Shown piece by piece: positions 51,452 to 60,851 of a DNA stretch of 64,000 nucleotides (within the stretch, counting starts at the first letter, position 1; each line of letters opens with the position of its first letter). The DNA lies in the NCBI GenBank assembly GCA_903907745.1, contig CAIVPF010000073.1, forward strand, positions 1 to 64,000, given 5' to 3'. The position numbers and the translations under genes were made by a program. The DNA is from an uncultured Cytophagaceae bacterium (GTDB lineage: Bacteria; Bacteroidota; Bacteroidia; Cytophagales; Spirosomataceae). The notes under the pieces were generated by a model that was not told the DNA's origin, ran no database searches, and saw only the letters and a program-made list of their open reading frames with translations.

Positions 51452-52186
51452 TTGGCTTTGCATCCTCAAAAAACGCTTGATATCGTACACCCCTTATACA
51501 ATCCGCCCATGGCTTGGGAAGAGGATTTGCTACGCTATTATCGGGAATTTGTGGGTCAATTACCCAAGGAAACCCTTGTTTCTGTGTATGTGGTGAATGA
51601 TGGAAGTAGTCGGGGTATTTTAGCTGAACATTTGGCCTTATTGCAAAAAGAAATTCCCAGGTTTACTTACTTAGATTTACCAAAAAATCTAGGTAAGGGA
51701 GGCGCATTGCGCGAAGCGGTGGGTAAAACCGAAGGAGATTTGGTGATTTACACGGATGCCGATTATCCCTATTTGATCCAAAATGCCCTTGACATGTTTG
51801 ATCGATTGAATCGGGAAGAGGCTGATCTGGTCGTTGGGGTTCGGGATGAACAATATTATGATCAATTGCCGCTGCCGCGCAAGATTTTTTCCTTGAGCCT
51901 AAAGGTGATGAATTATTTATTTTTTCCTCGCTTGAAGGTCAAAGACACGCAATCGGGTTTGAAGGGATTTAACCGAAAAGGGAAAGAAATCTTCTTAAAA
52001 ACGAAGATTCCAGCCTTTTTATTTGATATGGAATTTTTGGTTTTGGCCTCATATGCCAAGGACATCAAAACAGCATGGATTTATGTGCAGGCGCGGGAAG
52101 GTGTGCAGTTCTCAAGCATGCGTTTCAAAACGATTTTGACGGAATTAGTAAATTTTGGACTTATTCTGTGGCGAAAAGGGAATTAA
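51452..52186 (+). CDS. Glycosyltransferase family 2 (DPM1/polyprenyl-phosphate sugar transferase-like)
   Basis: VYVVNDGSSRG, LPKNLGKGGALREAV, YTDADYPY, KDTQSGLKGFNR. TTG start, since an in-frame stop at 51434 excludes an upstream ATG. Confidence 0.85.
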   Translation: MALHPQKTLDIVHPLYNPPMAWEEDLLRYYREFVGQLPKETLVSVYVVNDGSSRGILAEHLALLQKEIPRFTYLDLPKNLGKGGALREAVGKTEGDLVIYTDADYPYLIQNALDMFDRLNREEADLVVGVRDEQYYDQLPLPRKIFSLSLKVMNYLFFPRLKVKDTQSGLKGFNRKGKEIFLKTKIPAFLFDMEFLVLASYAKDIKTAWIYVQAREGVQFSSMRFKTILTELVNFGLILWRKGN

Positions 52187-52188
52187 AC

Positions 52189-52986
52189 ATGCAGGCAAAA
52201 AGTCCTATTTTACTAACGATAGACGTGGAGGAATGCGACATTCCTTTGGAGTATGGCATTTCCATCGAATTAGATGAGCAATTACGTATTTCCAAGGAGG
52301 GCTTGGATCGATTTATGGCTTTGGTTGATGCTTTGGAAATTCCGGTGACCATTTTTTGTACCGCCGTGTTTGCGCAAAACCATCCGGAATGGATTAAAAA
52401 TATTCATCCTCGCCATGAATTGGCATCCCATGGGTTTTACCATGGAAAATTCGATGCTACAACGGATTTAATGGCCTCCAAAAATCTCTTAGAGGAGCTT
52501 TCAGGCAGGGAAATTCAGGGTTTTCGGATGGCAAGGATGCAGCAGGTGGATGAGTCAGAGATTTTAAAAGCAGGGTATCGCTATCATTCTTCATTAAATC
52601 CGACCTGGATTCCGGGGCGTTATAACCATCTCGATAAGCCCAAACATCCCTTTTTCGAACAGGGTTTATGGAACGTGCCTGCTTCGGTGAGTCCGGATTT
52701 TCGGATTCCTTTGTTTTGGTTGGCCTTTAAAAACTTCCCTTTGTTTTTATACCGTTATTTGGCTGCGCGCGCTTTGAGGGGAAACGGCTATTTAAATATT
52801 TATTTTCATCCTTGGGAATTTTCAGATTTGGGACGCTACGCATTGCCGGCACATGTGAAGCGTGGGCATGGCGAGCCCTTATTGGCGAAATTGGAATCCT
52901 TATTAAAAGGATGGAAGCGGGATGCAAGCGGGGAATTTGTGACGATGCAAAGTTATGTAAACAATTTATCAGATGGAATCAAGTAA
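52189..52986 (+). CDS. Polysaccharide deacetylase family protein (CE4/NodB-like)
   Basis: LLTIDVEECD, HELASHGFYH, IYFHPWEF. Start ATG 52189, 2 nt after the GT2 stop. Confidence 0.85.
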   Translation: MQAKSPILLTIDVEECDIPLEYGISIELDEQLRISKEGLDRFMALVDALEIPVTIFCTAVFAQNHPEWIKNIHPRHELASHGFYHGKFDATTDLMASKNLLEELSGREIQGFRMARMQQVDESEILKAGYRYHSSLNPTWIPGRYNHLDKPKHPFFEQGLWNVPASVSPDFRIPLFWLAFKNFPLFLYRYLAARALRGNGYLNIYFHPWEFSDLGRYALPAHVKRGHGEPLLAKLESLLKGWKRDASGEFVTMQSYVNNLSDGIK

Positions 52987-54127
52987 ATGGTATATGAAGG
53001 CTTGGGTGTTGGGGCCAATCTGGGTTTTAGCGGGGATTGTGACGGGATGGAAGCAATATAATTTATCGGGCTTACATTCGTTTGTCAATAATTTCGTGAT
53101 TTTCAAATCGAGTTTTGGCCATTTTATCCATCATCTTCCGCTGTATTTGGAATACCCTAAGGAGTATTTTGACCTCTATTTATATGGGCCAGTCTTTGCG
53201 TTGTTGATGGCTCCTTTTGCGATCTTGCCTTTGGGGATATCGGTGGTTTTATGGAATGTATTGAATGCGATGCTTTTGTTTTGGGCATTGATGGAATTGC
53301 CTTTGGGTATGCCTAAGAAATCGGCAATTCTTTGGATCGCATTGAATTCTTTGCTGACGGCTTTATTGAATACGCAGTTTCATGCGATTTGCATTTCGAT
53401 GATTATATGGAGTTATATTTTTGTACAAAGGGGCCGTGATTTTTGGTCGGCTGCGCTGATTGTGTTGGGGGTATTGATCAAATTTTATGGCATTGTGGGT
53501 TTGGCATTTTTCTTTTTTTCCAAAGAACGTTTGCGTTTCGCGGGCTATTTGGTTTTTTGGTTAGTTGCTTGGGGCATTCTGCCGGTGCTTTTGGGTGGGA
53601 TGGACTACGGCTTAGGTACGTATGCGGAGTGGTGGGGAATTATACAACATAAAAATGAGTTAAATGTAGACGTGACGAATTTGCGGACGGATGTATGTGT
53701 AATGGGGATGGTTCGGCGTTTGATGGGAGATGGGACGATATCGAACGCTTGGTTTTTGTTGCCCTCGATGCTATTGAATATAGTCGTCTATTTTCAACCA
53801 AAGAAATGGCCGGATTTGACATTTCAATTACGGATTTTGGCATTTGTGAGTATTTATTTGATGTTGGCCAGCACGGGGACGGAGTCGCCTACCTTATTAA
53901 TGGCGATGCCAGGACTGGGAATTTGGTTTGTATTGAGTGATCAAAAGAAATGGCAATGGGGCTTATTGATGATGACCTTGTTGATTTCCAGTTTTTCGCC
54001 CACGGATGTATTTCCAAAATTTCTTCGGGAGGCTTATATTAATCGCTATGGTTTGATGATTTTGCCCTTGCTAGGTGTTTGGTTGGCCTTGGCGTATGAT
54101 TTACTTAGAGGAAAACAACCTCTTTGA
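52973..54127 (+). CDS. DUF2029/GT87-like GT-C membrane glycosyltransferase
   Basis: About 10 hydrophobic segments, early acidic loop (YPKEYFDLYLYGPVFALLMAPFAILP), typical GT87 layout. Confidence 0.75.
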   Translation: MESSKWYMKAWVLGPIWVLAGIVTGWKQYNLSGLHSFVNNFVIFKSSFGHFIHHLPLYLEYPKEYFDLYLYGPVFALLMAPFAILPLGISVVLWNVLNAMLLFWALMELPLGMPKKSAILWIALNSLLTALLNTQFHAICISMIIWSYIFVQRGRDFWSAALIVLGVLIKFYGIVGLAFFFFSKERLRFAGYLVFWLVAWGILPVLLGGMDYGLGTYAEWWGIIQHKNELNVDVTNLRTDVCVMGMVRRLMGDGTISNAWFLLPSMLLNIVVYFQPKKWPDLTFQLRILAFVSIYLMLASTGTESPTLLMAMPGLGIWFVLSDQKKWQWGLLMMTLLISSFSPTDVFPKFLREAYINRYGLMILPLLGVWLALAYDLLRGKQPL

Positions 54128-54434
54128 TGAGTTCTTGTTGGGAGGATTTGTTGATGAGCTCGATTAATTGTTGTTTCGCCATCATGAGTTCCTTCTTCAA
54201 AGGGGCTGAATCGAGTTGCAAAAATAGTTTTTGATTGCTTACGTATACTTGCTGCGTTCTTGCGGCGATGGGTTTGCCCATAATCTCTTCCCAATGCGCT
54301 GTGAGGTATGTTTCGTCGTATTTTGCTTGTAATTTATAGATTCTAAGGAGCGATTCGATGGCCTCTTTGAGGCTTGAGCTGTCGCTTTTTCGAGAAGAGG
54401 CTCTTGGACCTTTGGGGCTGAAGGGGGAGTCCAT
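54105..54434 (-). CDS. DUF721 (DciA-like) protein
   Basis: SLKEAIESLLRIYKLQAKYDETYLTAHWEEIMGKPIAARTQQVYVSNQKLFLQLDSAPLKKEL. Confidence 0.88.
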   Translation of the reverse strand: MDSPFSPKGPRASSRKSDSSSLKEAIESLLRIYKLQAKYDETYLTAHWEEIMGKPIAARTQQVYVSNQKLFLQLDSAPLKKELMMAKQQLIELINKSSQQELIKEVVFL

Positions 54435-54655
54435 GACGGGCTAAATTAGTATTTGAAATTACGCTAAATTCTTGGGTTTTGTCGATTTATTAATTTTTTT
54501 TTAATTTTTTTTAATTTTTCGATTCCCGAAAAAGTACCCTATATATGGTGGTATTTTGGATAAAATATTAAGATAGTACAATAGTCCCTTCGTTGTGTAG
54601 AGAAATTTCATCAGGATATAATTTGAAGCATGTAAAAATTAAATTAGAATTGCAT

Positions 54656-54663
54656 TACTTTTG
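54656..54663 (+). promoter_or_regulatory. Candidate -7 box (TACTTTTG) for the exbB operon
   Basis: TAnnTTTG match 110 bp upstream of the exbB ATG. Confidence 0.35.
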
Positions 54664-54773
54664 CTTTTACTGAAAATGTCGATGAAGCGATAAATTATGA
54701 AAACTACGCGTCAGGTATTTTTAAAAAGTGTTACGTAAACAATTAATTTTTTAACCCCAAATTTACCAAACTA

Positions 54774-55610
54774 ATGAGTACACAACAACCAAAGCCAGCT
54801 GCTAAGCCAGCTGCAACTGACAAAAAATCTGGCGGTATTTCTGCAGGTTTAATTTTAATTATTTTATTTGTTATTGCCATTGCTATTTACACATTTGTGA
54901 TGGGAGATGGTTCACACTTTGAGGGTGGAACAAATGAAGGTCATCCACTTCCAGGCGATTACTTTGGTATCGTTTATAAGGGGGGTGTGATTGTACCGGT
55001 TTTGATGACGTGTTTCTTAACGGCATTAACGTTTTCAATTGAGCGTTTATTGACTATTGGAAAAGCGAAAGGAACTGGCGATGTAAATGCATTCGTACGT
55101 TCGATTCAAGCATCTTTGGATAAGGATGATTCTGATGCAGCGATCGCAGCATGTAACAAGCAAAAAGGATCTGTTGGAAACGTAACACTTTCTGCAGTAA
55201 AAAAATACAAGCAATTAACTGGTGACAAGTCATTAGATAAGGAGCAAAAATTAGCTGCTTTAAGCAAAGAAGTTGAGGAAGCTACTTCATTAGAATTACC
55301 TATGTTAGAGAAAAACTTAACGATCATTGCTACATTAGCTTCGGTATCTACGTTAATTGGTCTTTTAGGAACGGTAATCGGTATGATTAAGGCGTTCTCT
55401 GCCTTAGGAAATTCAGGTGGATCTACGGATTCAACAGCATTAGCGAATGGTATCTCTGAGGCGCTTGTAAATACAGCCTTAGGAATTGGTACTTCAGCGA
55501 TCTGTATCATTGCGTATAACTTATTTACATCTAAAATTGATGAATTAACTTATAGCATTGATGAGATTGGTTTGAGCGTTAACCAAAATTATGCTACGCA
55601 TCATAATTAA
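54774..55610 (+). CDS. exbB: MotA/TolQ/ExbB proton channel family protein
   Basis: ATLASVSTLIGLLGTVIGMIKAFSAL...ISEALVNTALGIGTSAICIIAYN. Confidence 0.92.
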   Translation: MSTQQPKPAAKPAATDKKSGGISAGLILIILFVIAIAIYTFVMGDGSHFEGGTNEGHPLPGDYFGIVYKGGVIVPVLMTCFLTALTFSIERLLTIGKAKGTGDVNAFVRSIQASLDKDDSDAAIAACNKQKGSVGNVTLSAVKKYKQLTGDKSLDKEQKLAALSKEVEEATSLELPMLEKNLTIIATLASVSTLIGLLGTVIGMIKAFSALGNSGGSTDSTALANGISEALVNTALGIGTSAICIIAYNLFTSKIDELTYSIDEIGLSVNQNYATHHN

Positions 55611-55675
55611 TATTTGAACCTTTTGGGCGAGAGCCTATTTTAAATTATTTTTCACAGTTCAAATTATTAATTGTT

Positions 55676-56281
55676 ATGCCAAAAGTTAAAGCCAAACGAC
55701 AAAGTGTATCACTCGATATGACAGCGATGTGTGACGTGGCTTTCCTTTTGTTGACGTTCTTCATGTTAACCGCGAAGTTCCGTCCAGAGGAGGCAGTTAC
55801 GATTACACCCCCATCATCTATTTCAGAGAAGCCTTTGAATGCGAAAGATGGAATGTTAACGATCAGTGTTTCGCCAGAAGGCGGGGTATATTTGGCAACT
55901 GATGATCAATTAGCAAGAGAATTTATGTTAGAGCGCATGGCAAGTCGCTATGGAGTAGCTTTAACTGCTGCGATGAAGAAGAACTATATGAGTTCAGAAA
56001 TCGTAGGATATCCTGCTGGTGCGATGCGTCAGGTGTTGAGTATCAAACCGTCTGAAGCTAAGGATAAGGGTTTTATTAAGGGTATCCCTGTCGATTCAGC
56101 TAATAACGAGCTGTCGTATTGGGTAGGATACGCTAAATTGTCCAATCCAAATTTGAAGATTGCAATCAAAGGAGATCAGAATTCAGGTTATGATACCTTT
56201 TCTGACATTATCGGTACTTTGCAAGCGCAAAATATCAATATATTCCAGTTGATTACGTCTCCAGAGAACAAACCCAAATAA
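55676..56281 (+). CDS. ExbD/TolR family biopolymer transport protein (1)
   Basis: VSLDMTAMCDVAFLLLTFFMLTAKFRPEEAVTI. Confidence 0.92.
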   Translation: MPKVKAKRQSVSLDMTAMCDVAFLLLTFFMLTAKFRPEEAVTITPPSSISEKPLNAKDGMLTISVSPEGGVYLATDDQLAREFMLERMASRYGVALTAAMKKNYMSSEIVGYPAGAMRQVLSIKPSEAKDKGFIKGIPVDSANNELSYWVGYAKLSNPNLKIAIKGDQNSGYDTFSDIIGTLQAQNINIFQLITSPENKPK

Positions 56282-56306
56282 GTATTCATTTTAATTCGAA
56301 TAAGAA

Positions 56307-56825
56307 ATGGCAGAAATAGATAGCTCCGGTGGGGGTAAGAAAGGCGGAGGGAAGAAGCGAAGTAAAAAAATGTCAACCAAAATTGACATGACACCGATGG
56401 TGGACTTAGGCTTCTTGCTAATCACTTTCTTTATGTTAACGACTACGTTAGCAAAGCCCGTGACCATGCAATTAAACATGCCTGATAAGACGGATACGAA
56501 GGAAACATCGCCTGTAAAATTATCGGAAACCCTTACGGTGATTCCAGATGAATTTAAGGTGTATTATTACCAAGGTATCCCGACAGAAGCAGGTACAAAA
56601 TTAGAGGTTACTGATTATTCAGATACAGGCATTCGTAAGGTAATTGCGGATTTGAAGAAGAAAATCGGGAACAATTTTACGCTCGTTATTAAGCCAACAA
56701 AAAAAGCAAAATACCGTAATATGGTGGATATGCTTGATGAATGTGCGATCACCAACAATAAGCGTTATGCTTTGTTAGCGATCGATCCAGCATCTGAGGA
56801 TTTAATTAAACGCTCGGGTAAATAA
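56307..56825 (+). CDS. ExbD/TolR family biopolymer transport protein (2)
   Basis: STKIDMTPMVDLGFLLITFFMLTTTLAKPVTMQLNMP. Confidence 0.92.
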   Translation: MAEIDSSGGGKKGGGKKRSKKMSTKIDMTPMVDLGFLLITFFMLTTTLAKPVTMQLNMPDKTDTKETSPVKLSETLTVIPDEFKVYYYQGIPTEAGTKLEVTDYSDTGIRKVIADLKKKIGNNFTLVIKPTKKAKYRNMVDMLDECAITNNKRYALLAIDPASEDLIKRSGK

Positions 56826-56869
56826 AAAGGCATAAGCCTATTTAATAAAATTTTAAATTAAGAAATACT

Positions 56870-57688
56870 ATGTCACAAGTAATAAGCCAAGATGCTACAT
56901 TGGATGACATTATCTTTAGAGAAAAGAACCGTGAGTTTGGTGCTTTTGTTTTAAGGACAACGTATCCAAAGGTTATCAAACGGTCGGTATTACTAGGCTC
57001 TGCTCTTTTCGTAGGTGCATTGTTGATTGCAGCATTCTGGAAACAGTTGACAGCAAACCTCACTACCAAGGAAGAAATCACGGCTGAAGTAATGAAATTA
57101 GACGCGCCACCTCCTTCCAAAAAGGTTGAGTTGCCGCCACCGCCACCACCCCCACCACCCAAGGAAATCCCTAAGGTAACGACTACGAAGTTCTTACCTC
57201 CGGAGATTAAGCATGATGAAGAGGTGACCAAACCAGAACCTCCACCAGAAGAGGTAAAAGGAAATACAGCTTCGGAAACAGTGAAAGGGGAATCAGAGAC
57301 TTACGAGCCTCCTGTGGATCCGGATGCGAAAGGACCTGAGCCGGTTGAACCTCCTAAACCTGCTGAAGATGAAATCTTTACAGCGGTGGAGCAACAAGCA
57401 GAATTCCCTGGTGGACCACGTGCCTTTGGTGCGTTCCTTCAGCGTAACTTGAAATACCCTTCTGCAGCACAGCGTGCTAACGTAGGTGGTAAGGTATATG
57501 TTCAATTCGTTGTTAATACGGATGGAACAATCCAAGACGTTCAAGTTTTGAAATCTGTAGGTTTTGGTTGCGACGAAGAAGCGATTCGTGTAATTAAATC
57601 GGTACCAAAATGGAATCCAGGCAAGCAGTCTGGCCGTGCGGTTCGTTCACGATTTACACAACCGATTACATTCGTACTTTCAGAATAA
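56870..57688 (+). CDS. tonB: TonB family energy transducer
   Basis: N-terminal TM, PPPPPPPPKE linker, C-term YPSAAQRANVGGKVYVQFVVNTDGTIQDVQVLKSVGFGCDEEAIRVIKSVPKWNPGKQ. Confidence 0.93.
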   Translation: MSQVISQDATLDDIIFREKNREFGAFVLRTTYPKVIKRSVLLGSALFVGALLIAAFWKQLTANLTTKEEITAEVMKLDAPPPSKKVELPPPPPPPPPKEIPKVTTTKFLPPEIKHDEEVTKPEPPPEEVKGNTASETVKGESETYEPPVDPDAKGPEPVEPPKPAEDEIFTAVEQQAEFPGGPRAFGAFLQRNLKYPSAAQRANVGGKVYVQFVVNTDGTIQDVQVLKSVGFGCDEEAIRVIKSVPKWNPGKQSGRAVRSRFTQPITFVLSE

Positions 57689-57706
57689 GCTCGAATTCAA
57701 TAAATT

Positions 57707-57740
57707 TCAGACCTGCTAAATGTATTTTTGGCAGGTCTGA
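57707..57740 (+). terminator. Hairpin terminator / attenuator after tonB
   Basis: CAGACCTGC-taaatgtatttttg-GCAGGTCTG followed by attgtttt. Confidence 0.6.
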
Positions 57741-57760
57741 TTGTTTTAAACCCTGCTCAT

Positions 57761-58003
57761 ATGAAATTACCACTGGCAATGATTATTAATTTGGCTTTTC
57801 GAATCATCGCTGCTTTCGCCTATATTACCCTTGGGGTTTATGTAGGTTTTATGGCTGATTATTCCTTAGGCTCGTGGTTCGGTGTTCCGATCACCCTATT
57901 TCTAGGAATTTTATTTATCTTGTATGGGCTTTTTAGATGCTGGCGAGCCAATGCCTATTATCAAGAATTAAGAGAGGATGAATATGGAAAATACGATGCG
58001 TAA
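57761..58003 (+). CDS. Small membrane protein (80 aa) in the ton operon
   Basis: Two hydrophobic segments and Bacteroidota-type tail YQELREDEYGKYDA. ATG at 57761; the 57728 start is a TTG inside the hairpin. Confidence 0.75.
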   Translation: MKLPLAMIINLAFRIIAAFAYITLGVYVGFMADYSLGSWFGVPITLFLGILFILYGLFRCWRANAYYQELREDEYGKYDA

Positions 58004-58937
58004 TTATTTTGTTTTGGCTATGCTAGCTTGCGGCCTATCTTCTTGCTTTTTATTTAGCTCTAAGGAAGCGCCCAAGGATGGGCCTGCGCAAGGGGAAATT
58101 GTCATCGCGGCGGATGAATCATTTCAGCCCTTGGTCCAAGCCGAAGAAACCGCATTTGAAAATAATTATCATTTTGCCAAATTAACCATTCGCTATACGC
58201 CTGAAAATGAGGCAGTAGCGGATTTATTGAACGAAAAAGTGCGCTCGATCGTCGTATCCCGTGAATTAACCACTAAAGAAAAAGAGATTTTCACGCGGGA
58301 AAAAGTTAGTTATCGCAGTTTTCGATTTGCGGCTGATGGAGTGGCCTTATTAACGAACATCGCGAATCAAGATACACTGATTACATTGCCGGTATTGAAA
58401 GGCTTGTTGGACGGCAGCTTGACAAATTGGTCTTCCTTAGGTGCTAAAAATAAAAAAGGGGAGGTGGTTCTTGTGGTGGATAAGGCGAATTCGAGTAATA
58501 TTAAATTTTTAATTGACCGTTTAGGAATTCCGTCTACTCAGTCTTTACGTGTTTTTGCTGCGGGCTCCAATCCCAAGGTGATTGCTTATGTCAAGGAGCA
58601 TCCCAATGCGATTGGGATCATTGGGTCTAATTGGATTAGTGATGGGGACAATCCGACCTCGCTTGGATTTATTCGTTCCGTGCATGTGATGTCTGTGGCT
58701 GAAAAGGAGGGATTAGATAAAACTAAATATACCCAACCATTTGGCTATAATTTGGCTTTAAAAACCTATCCTTTACGCCGTGAAATTAAAATGATTTTAA
58801 AAGAATCACATTTGGGATTAGGAACGGGATTTGTGAATTATGTGTGTGGAGAAATGGGTCAATTGATCGTTTTGAAGGCGGGCTTAATTCCGCTGACCCG
58901 ACCTATCACGATTCGAACCTATCAAATTAACCAATAA
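57978..58937 (+). CDS. PstS-like phosphate-binding lipoprotein
   Basis: Lipobox CGLSSCFLF, GEIVIAADESFQPLVQAE, LLDGSLTNWSSLG. Overlaps the previous ORF end by 26 bp. Confidence 0.8.
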   Translation: MNMENTMRNYFVLAMLACGLSSCFLFSSKEAPKDGPAQGEIVIAADESFQPLVQAEETAFENNYHFAKLTIRYTPENEAVADLLNEKVRSIVVSRELTTKEKEIFTREKVSYRSFRFAADGVALLTNIANQDTLITLPVLKGLLDGSLTNWSSLGAKNKKGEVVLVVDKANSSNIKFLIDRLGIPSTQSLRVFAAGSNPKVIAYVKEHPNAIGIIGSNWISDGDNPTSLGFIRSVHVMSVAEKEGLDKTKYTQPFGYNLALKTYPLRREIKMILKESHLGLGTGFVNYVCGEMGQLIVLKAGLIPLTRPITIRTYQINQ

Positions 58938-59086
58938 AGAAGAATTTGTTCGTTTATTAATTCAAATTCTAAAGATTTATAATTAAATTTGTGATTCTGA
59001 ATTAATTACACTTTTTAATTAAAATATTGAACATTTCGGTGTTCAAGGCCTGAGAAAATAAAAATTTAAAACATTTAATAATTACA

Positions 59087-60793
59087 ATGATGAAATTGAA
59101 ATCGTGGATATTAGGAGTGGGATTATTGGTATCTAATATGATATTTGCCCAAACGGCACAAGAAGGTATTCATTTATTAGACCGTCACCAGCCATCAAGG
59201 GCTAAGCAGGTATTTGAGGCCCTAGTTTCGGCTTCTCCCACCGGTGAAAATTATTTTTATTTGGGCTACTATTATTTGAACCAAAGGGATTGGGTAAACG
59301 CAAAAGCTACCTTCGAAAAAGGTAAAGTGGCGGATCCGAAAAATTATTTGAATCAAGTTGGCTTGGCTTCTATTTTGGTAGGACAAAATAATGTTTCTGC
59401 GGCAAAGGTTGAATTCGATCGTATTTTGGCAGAAACGAAATTAAAGAACATTGATGTGATGTATCGTATTGCGGAAGCCTATGCGATGTACTACATTTTA
59501 GGGAAAGAGGATAGTTTTAATGCGAATAACAATGATCCAGGTGAGGCGATTCGCTTGATCGATGTCATTCAAGATCGTTTATTAAAGGATAAAAAAATGC
59601 CTTCAGCTGAACATTACCTTGTTAAAGGAGATGCTTATTTAATTAAAAATGACGGAGGAAATGCGGTGACGGCCTATGAAGCTGCGGTTTCTCAGGATCC
59701 AAGAAATGTAAAAGCGAAAGTGCGTATCGGTACGGTTTATTTACGTGGGAAGAACTACAAGGAGACACAAGCACGTTACAAAGAGGCTTTGGATTTAGAT
59801 TCCAACTATGCACCAGGCCACCGTCGTTATGGTGAGTATTTGATCGTAGGAGGTCAATACAAAAATGCATCTCGGTATTTCAGAAAGTATTTAGAGAAAG
59901 CGGAGGCTACGCCTGAGGTGACGTTGGAAACTGCGAAGCTTTTGTTCTTATCGAAAGATTACGAGGGAGCGATGAAATTTACTGATGAAGCGGATAAGAA
60001 GGGTGTTCGCGATAATGATATTTTCCGTATGCGTGGATATTCGCATGTGGAGATGGGGAATTTCCAACAAGGAATTGATAATTTGGACGGCATGGTGAAA
60101 CGTGGCGTAAAACCATATTTCATGGATGATTTGTATTTCGGTAAGGGATACCAAGGATTAGGAAAGGATTCTATGGCTATCGCTTACATGGAAAAAGCGG
60201 CACCTTTGGATACGAATAATAACGTGTATTCTTTGATTCACGATATTCGCTATAAACAAAAGCGTTATTTAGATGCATCAGAGGCGGGGAAAAAAGCGAT
60301 TCAATGGAAAGAGAAAAAAGCGCTAGCCGTGGGTTCTGGAGATTACTTTAAAGTAGCGATGGACTTATATTTAACAGCTGCTTTTATTAACAAAGTAGAT
60401 ACGATCGGTCGTCCGGCGATGGCGATGCGTGCGGATACCATGTTTGCAAAGGCGATCGCTGTGAATGAAAAATGGCCTCCGTTCTATATCAATCGTGCTC
60501 GTGCGAATAACTTGATCGATTACAATGGAACTAAATGGTTAGGAGCTCCGTACTATGATAAGTTTGTTGCCACGGTCGAGCAATTGCGCGCCGAAAAAAG
60601 TACGCAATACAAGGAAGATAAAAATCAATTGTTTGAAGCCTATAAGTTTTTAGGTGGATATAATTTGTCGGTGACGAAGGACGATGCGAAGGTGAAGGAT
60701 TTGTTTACGAAAGCTCAAGCTATTAAAGCAGATGATCCTGACATTAATGCTTATTTTAATCCGGCCCCTGCCACAGCGGCACCGAAAAAGTAA
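59087..60793 (+). CDS. TPR-repeat secreted/periplasmic protein
   Basis: Signal peptide and repeated TPR units (AVTAYEAAVSQDPRNVKAKVRIGTVYLRGKNY...). Confidence 0.85.
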   Translation: MMKLKSWILGVGLLVSNMIFAQTAQEGIHLLDRHQPSRAKQVFEALVSASPTGENYFYLGYYYLNQRDWVNAKATFEKGKVADPKNYLNQVGLASILVGQNNVSAAKVEFDRILAETKLKNIDVMYRIAEAYAMYYILGKEDSFNANNNDPGEAIRLIDVIQDRLLKDKKMPSAEHYLVKGDAYLIKNDGGNAVTAYEAAVSQDPRNVKAKVRIGTVYLRGKNYKETQARYKEALDLDSNYAPGHRRYGEYLIVGGQYKNASRYFRKYLEKAEATPEVTLETAKLLFLSKDYEGAMKFTDEADKKGVRDNDIFRMRGYSHVEMGNFQQGIDNLDGMVKRGVKPYFMDDLYFGKGYQGLGKDSMAIAYMEKAAPLDTNNNVYSLIHDIRYKQKRYLDASEAGKKAIQWKEKKALAVGSGDYFKVAMDLYLTAAFINKVDTIGRPAMAMRADTMFAKAIAVNEKWPPFYINRARANNLIDYNGTKWLGAPYYDKFVATVEQLRAEKSTQYKEDKNQLFEAYKFLGGYNLSVTKDDAKVKDLFTKAQAIKADDPDINAYFNPAPATAAPKK

Positions 60794-60795
60794 TC

Positions 60796-60825
60796 AAAAA
60801 AGCTGCTCTCGGGCAGCTTTTTTTT
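60796..60825 (+). terminator. Rho-independent terminator
   Basis: AAAAAGCTGC-tctcgg-GCAGCTTTTTTTT. Confidence 0.9.
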
Positions 60826-60851
60826 CGTTTTTAAAATAATTTATATACACT

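Noticed and set aside
54480-54540. T-rich intergenic stretch upstream of exbB as a possible ncRNA or terminator
   Set aside because: A/T-rich with no stable stem preceding the T tract. Not enough support to call a feature.
57131-57162. CCA/CCG-rich microsatellite-like run
   Set aside because: It encodes the expected Pro-rich periplasmic linker of TonB.
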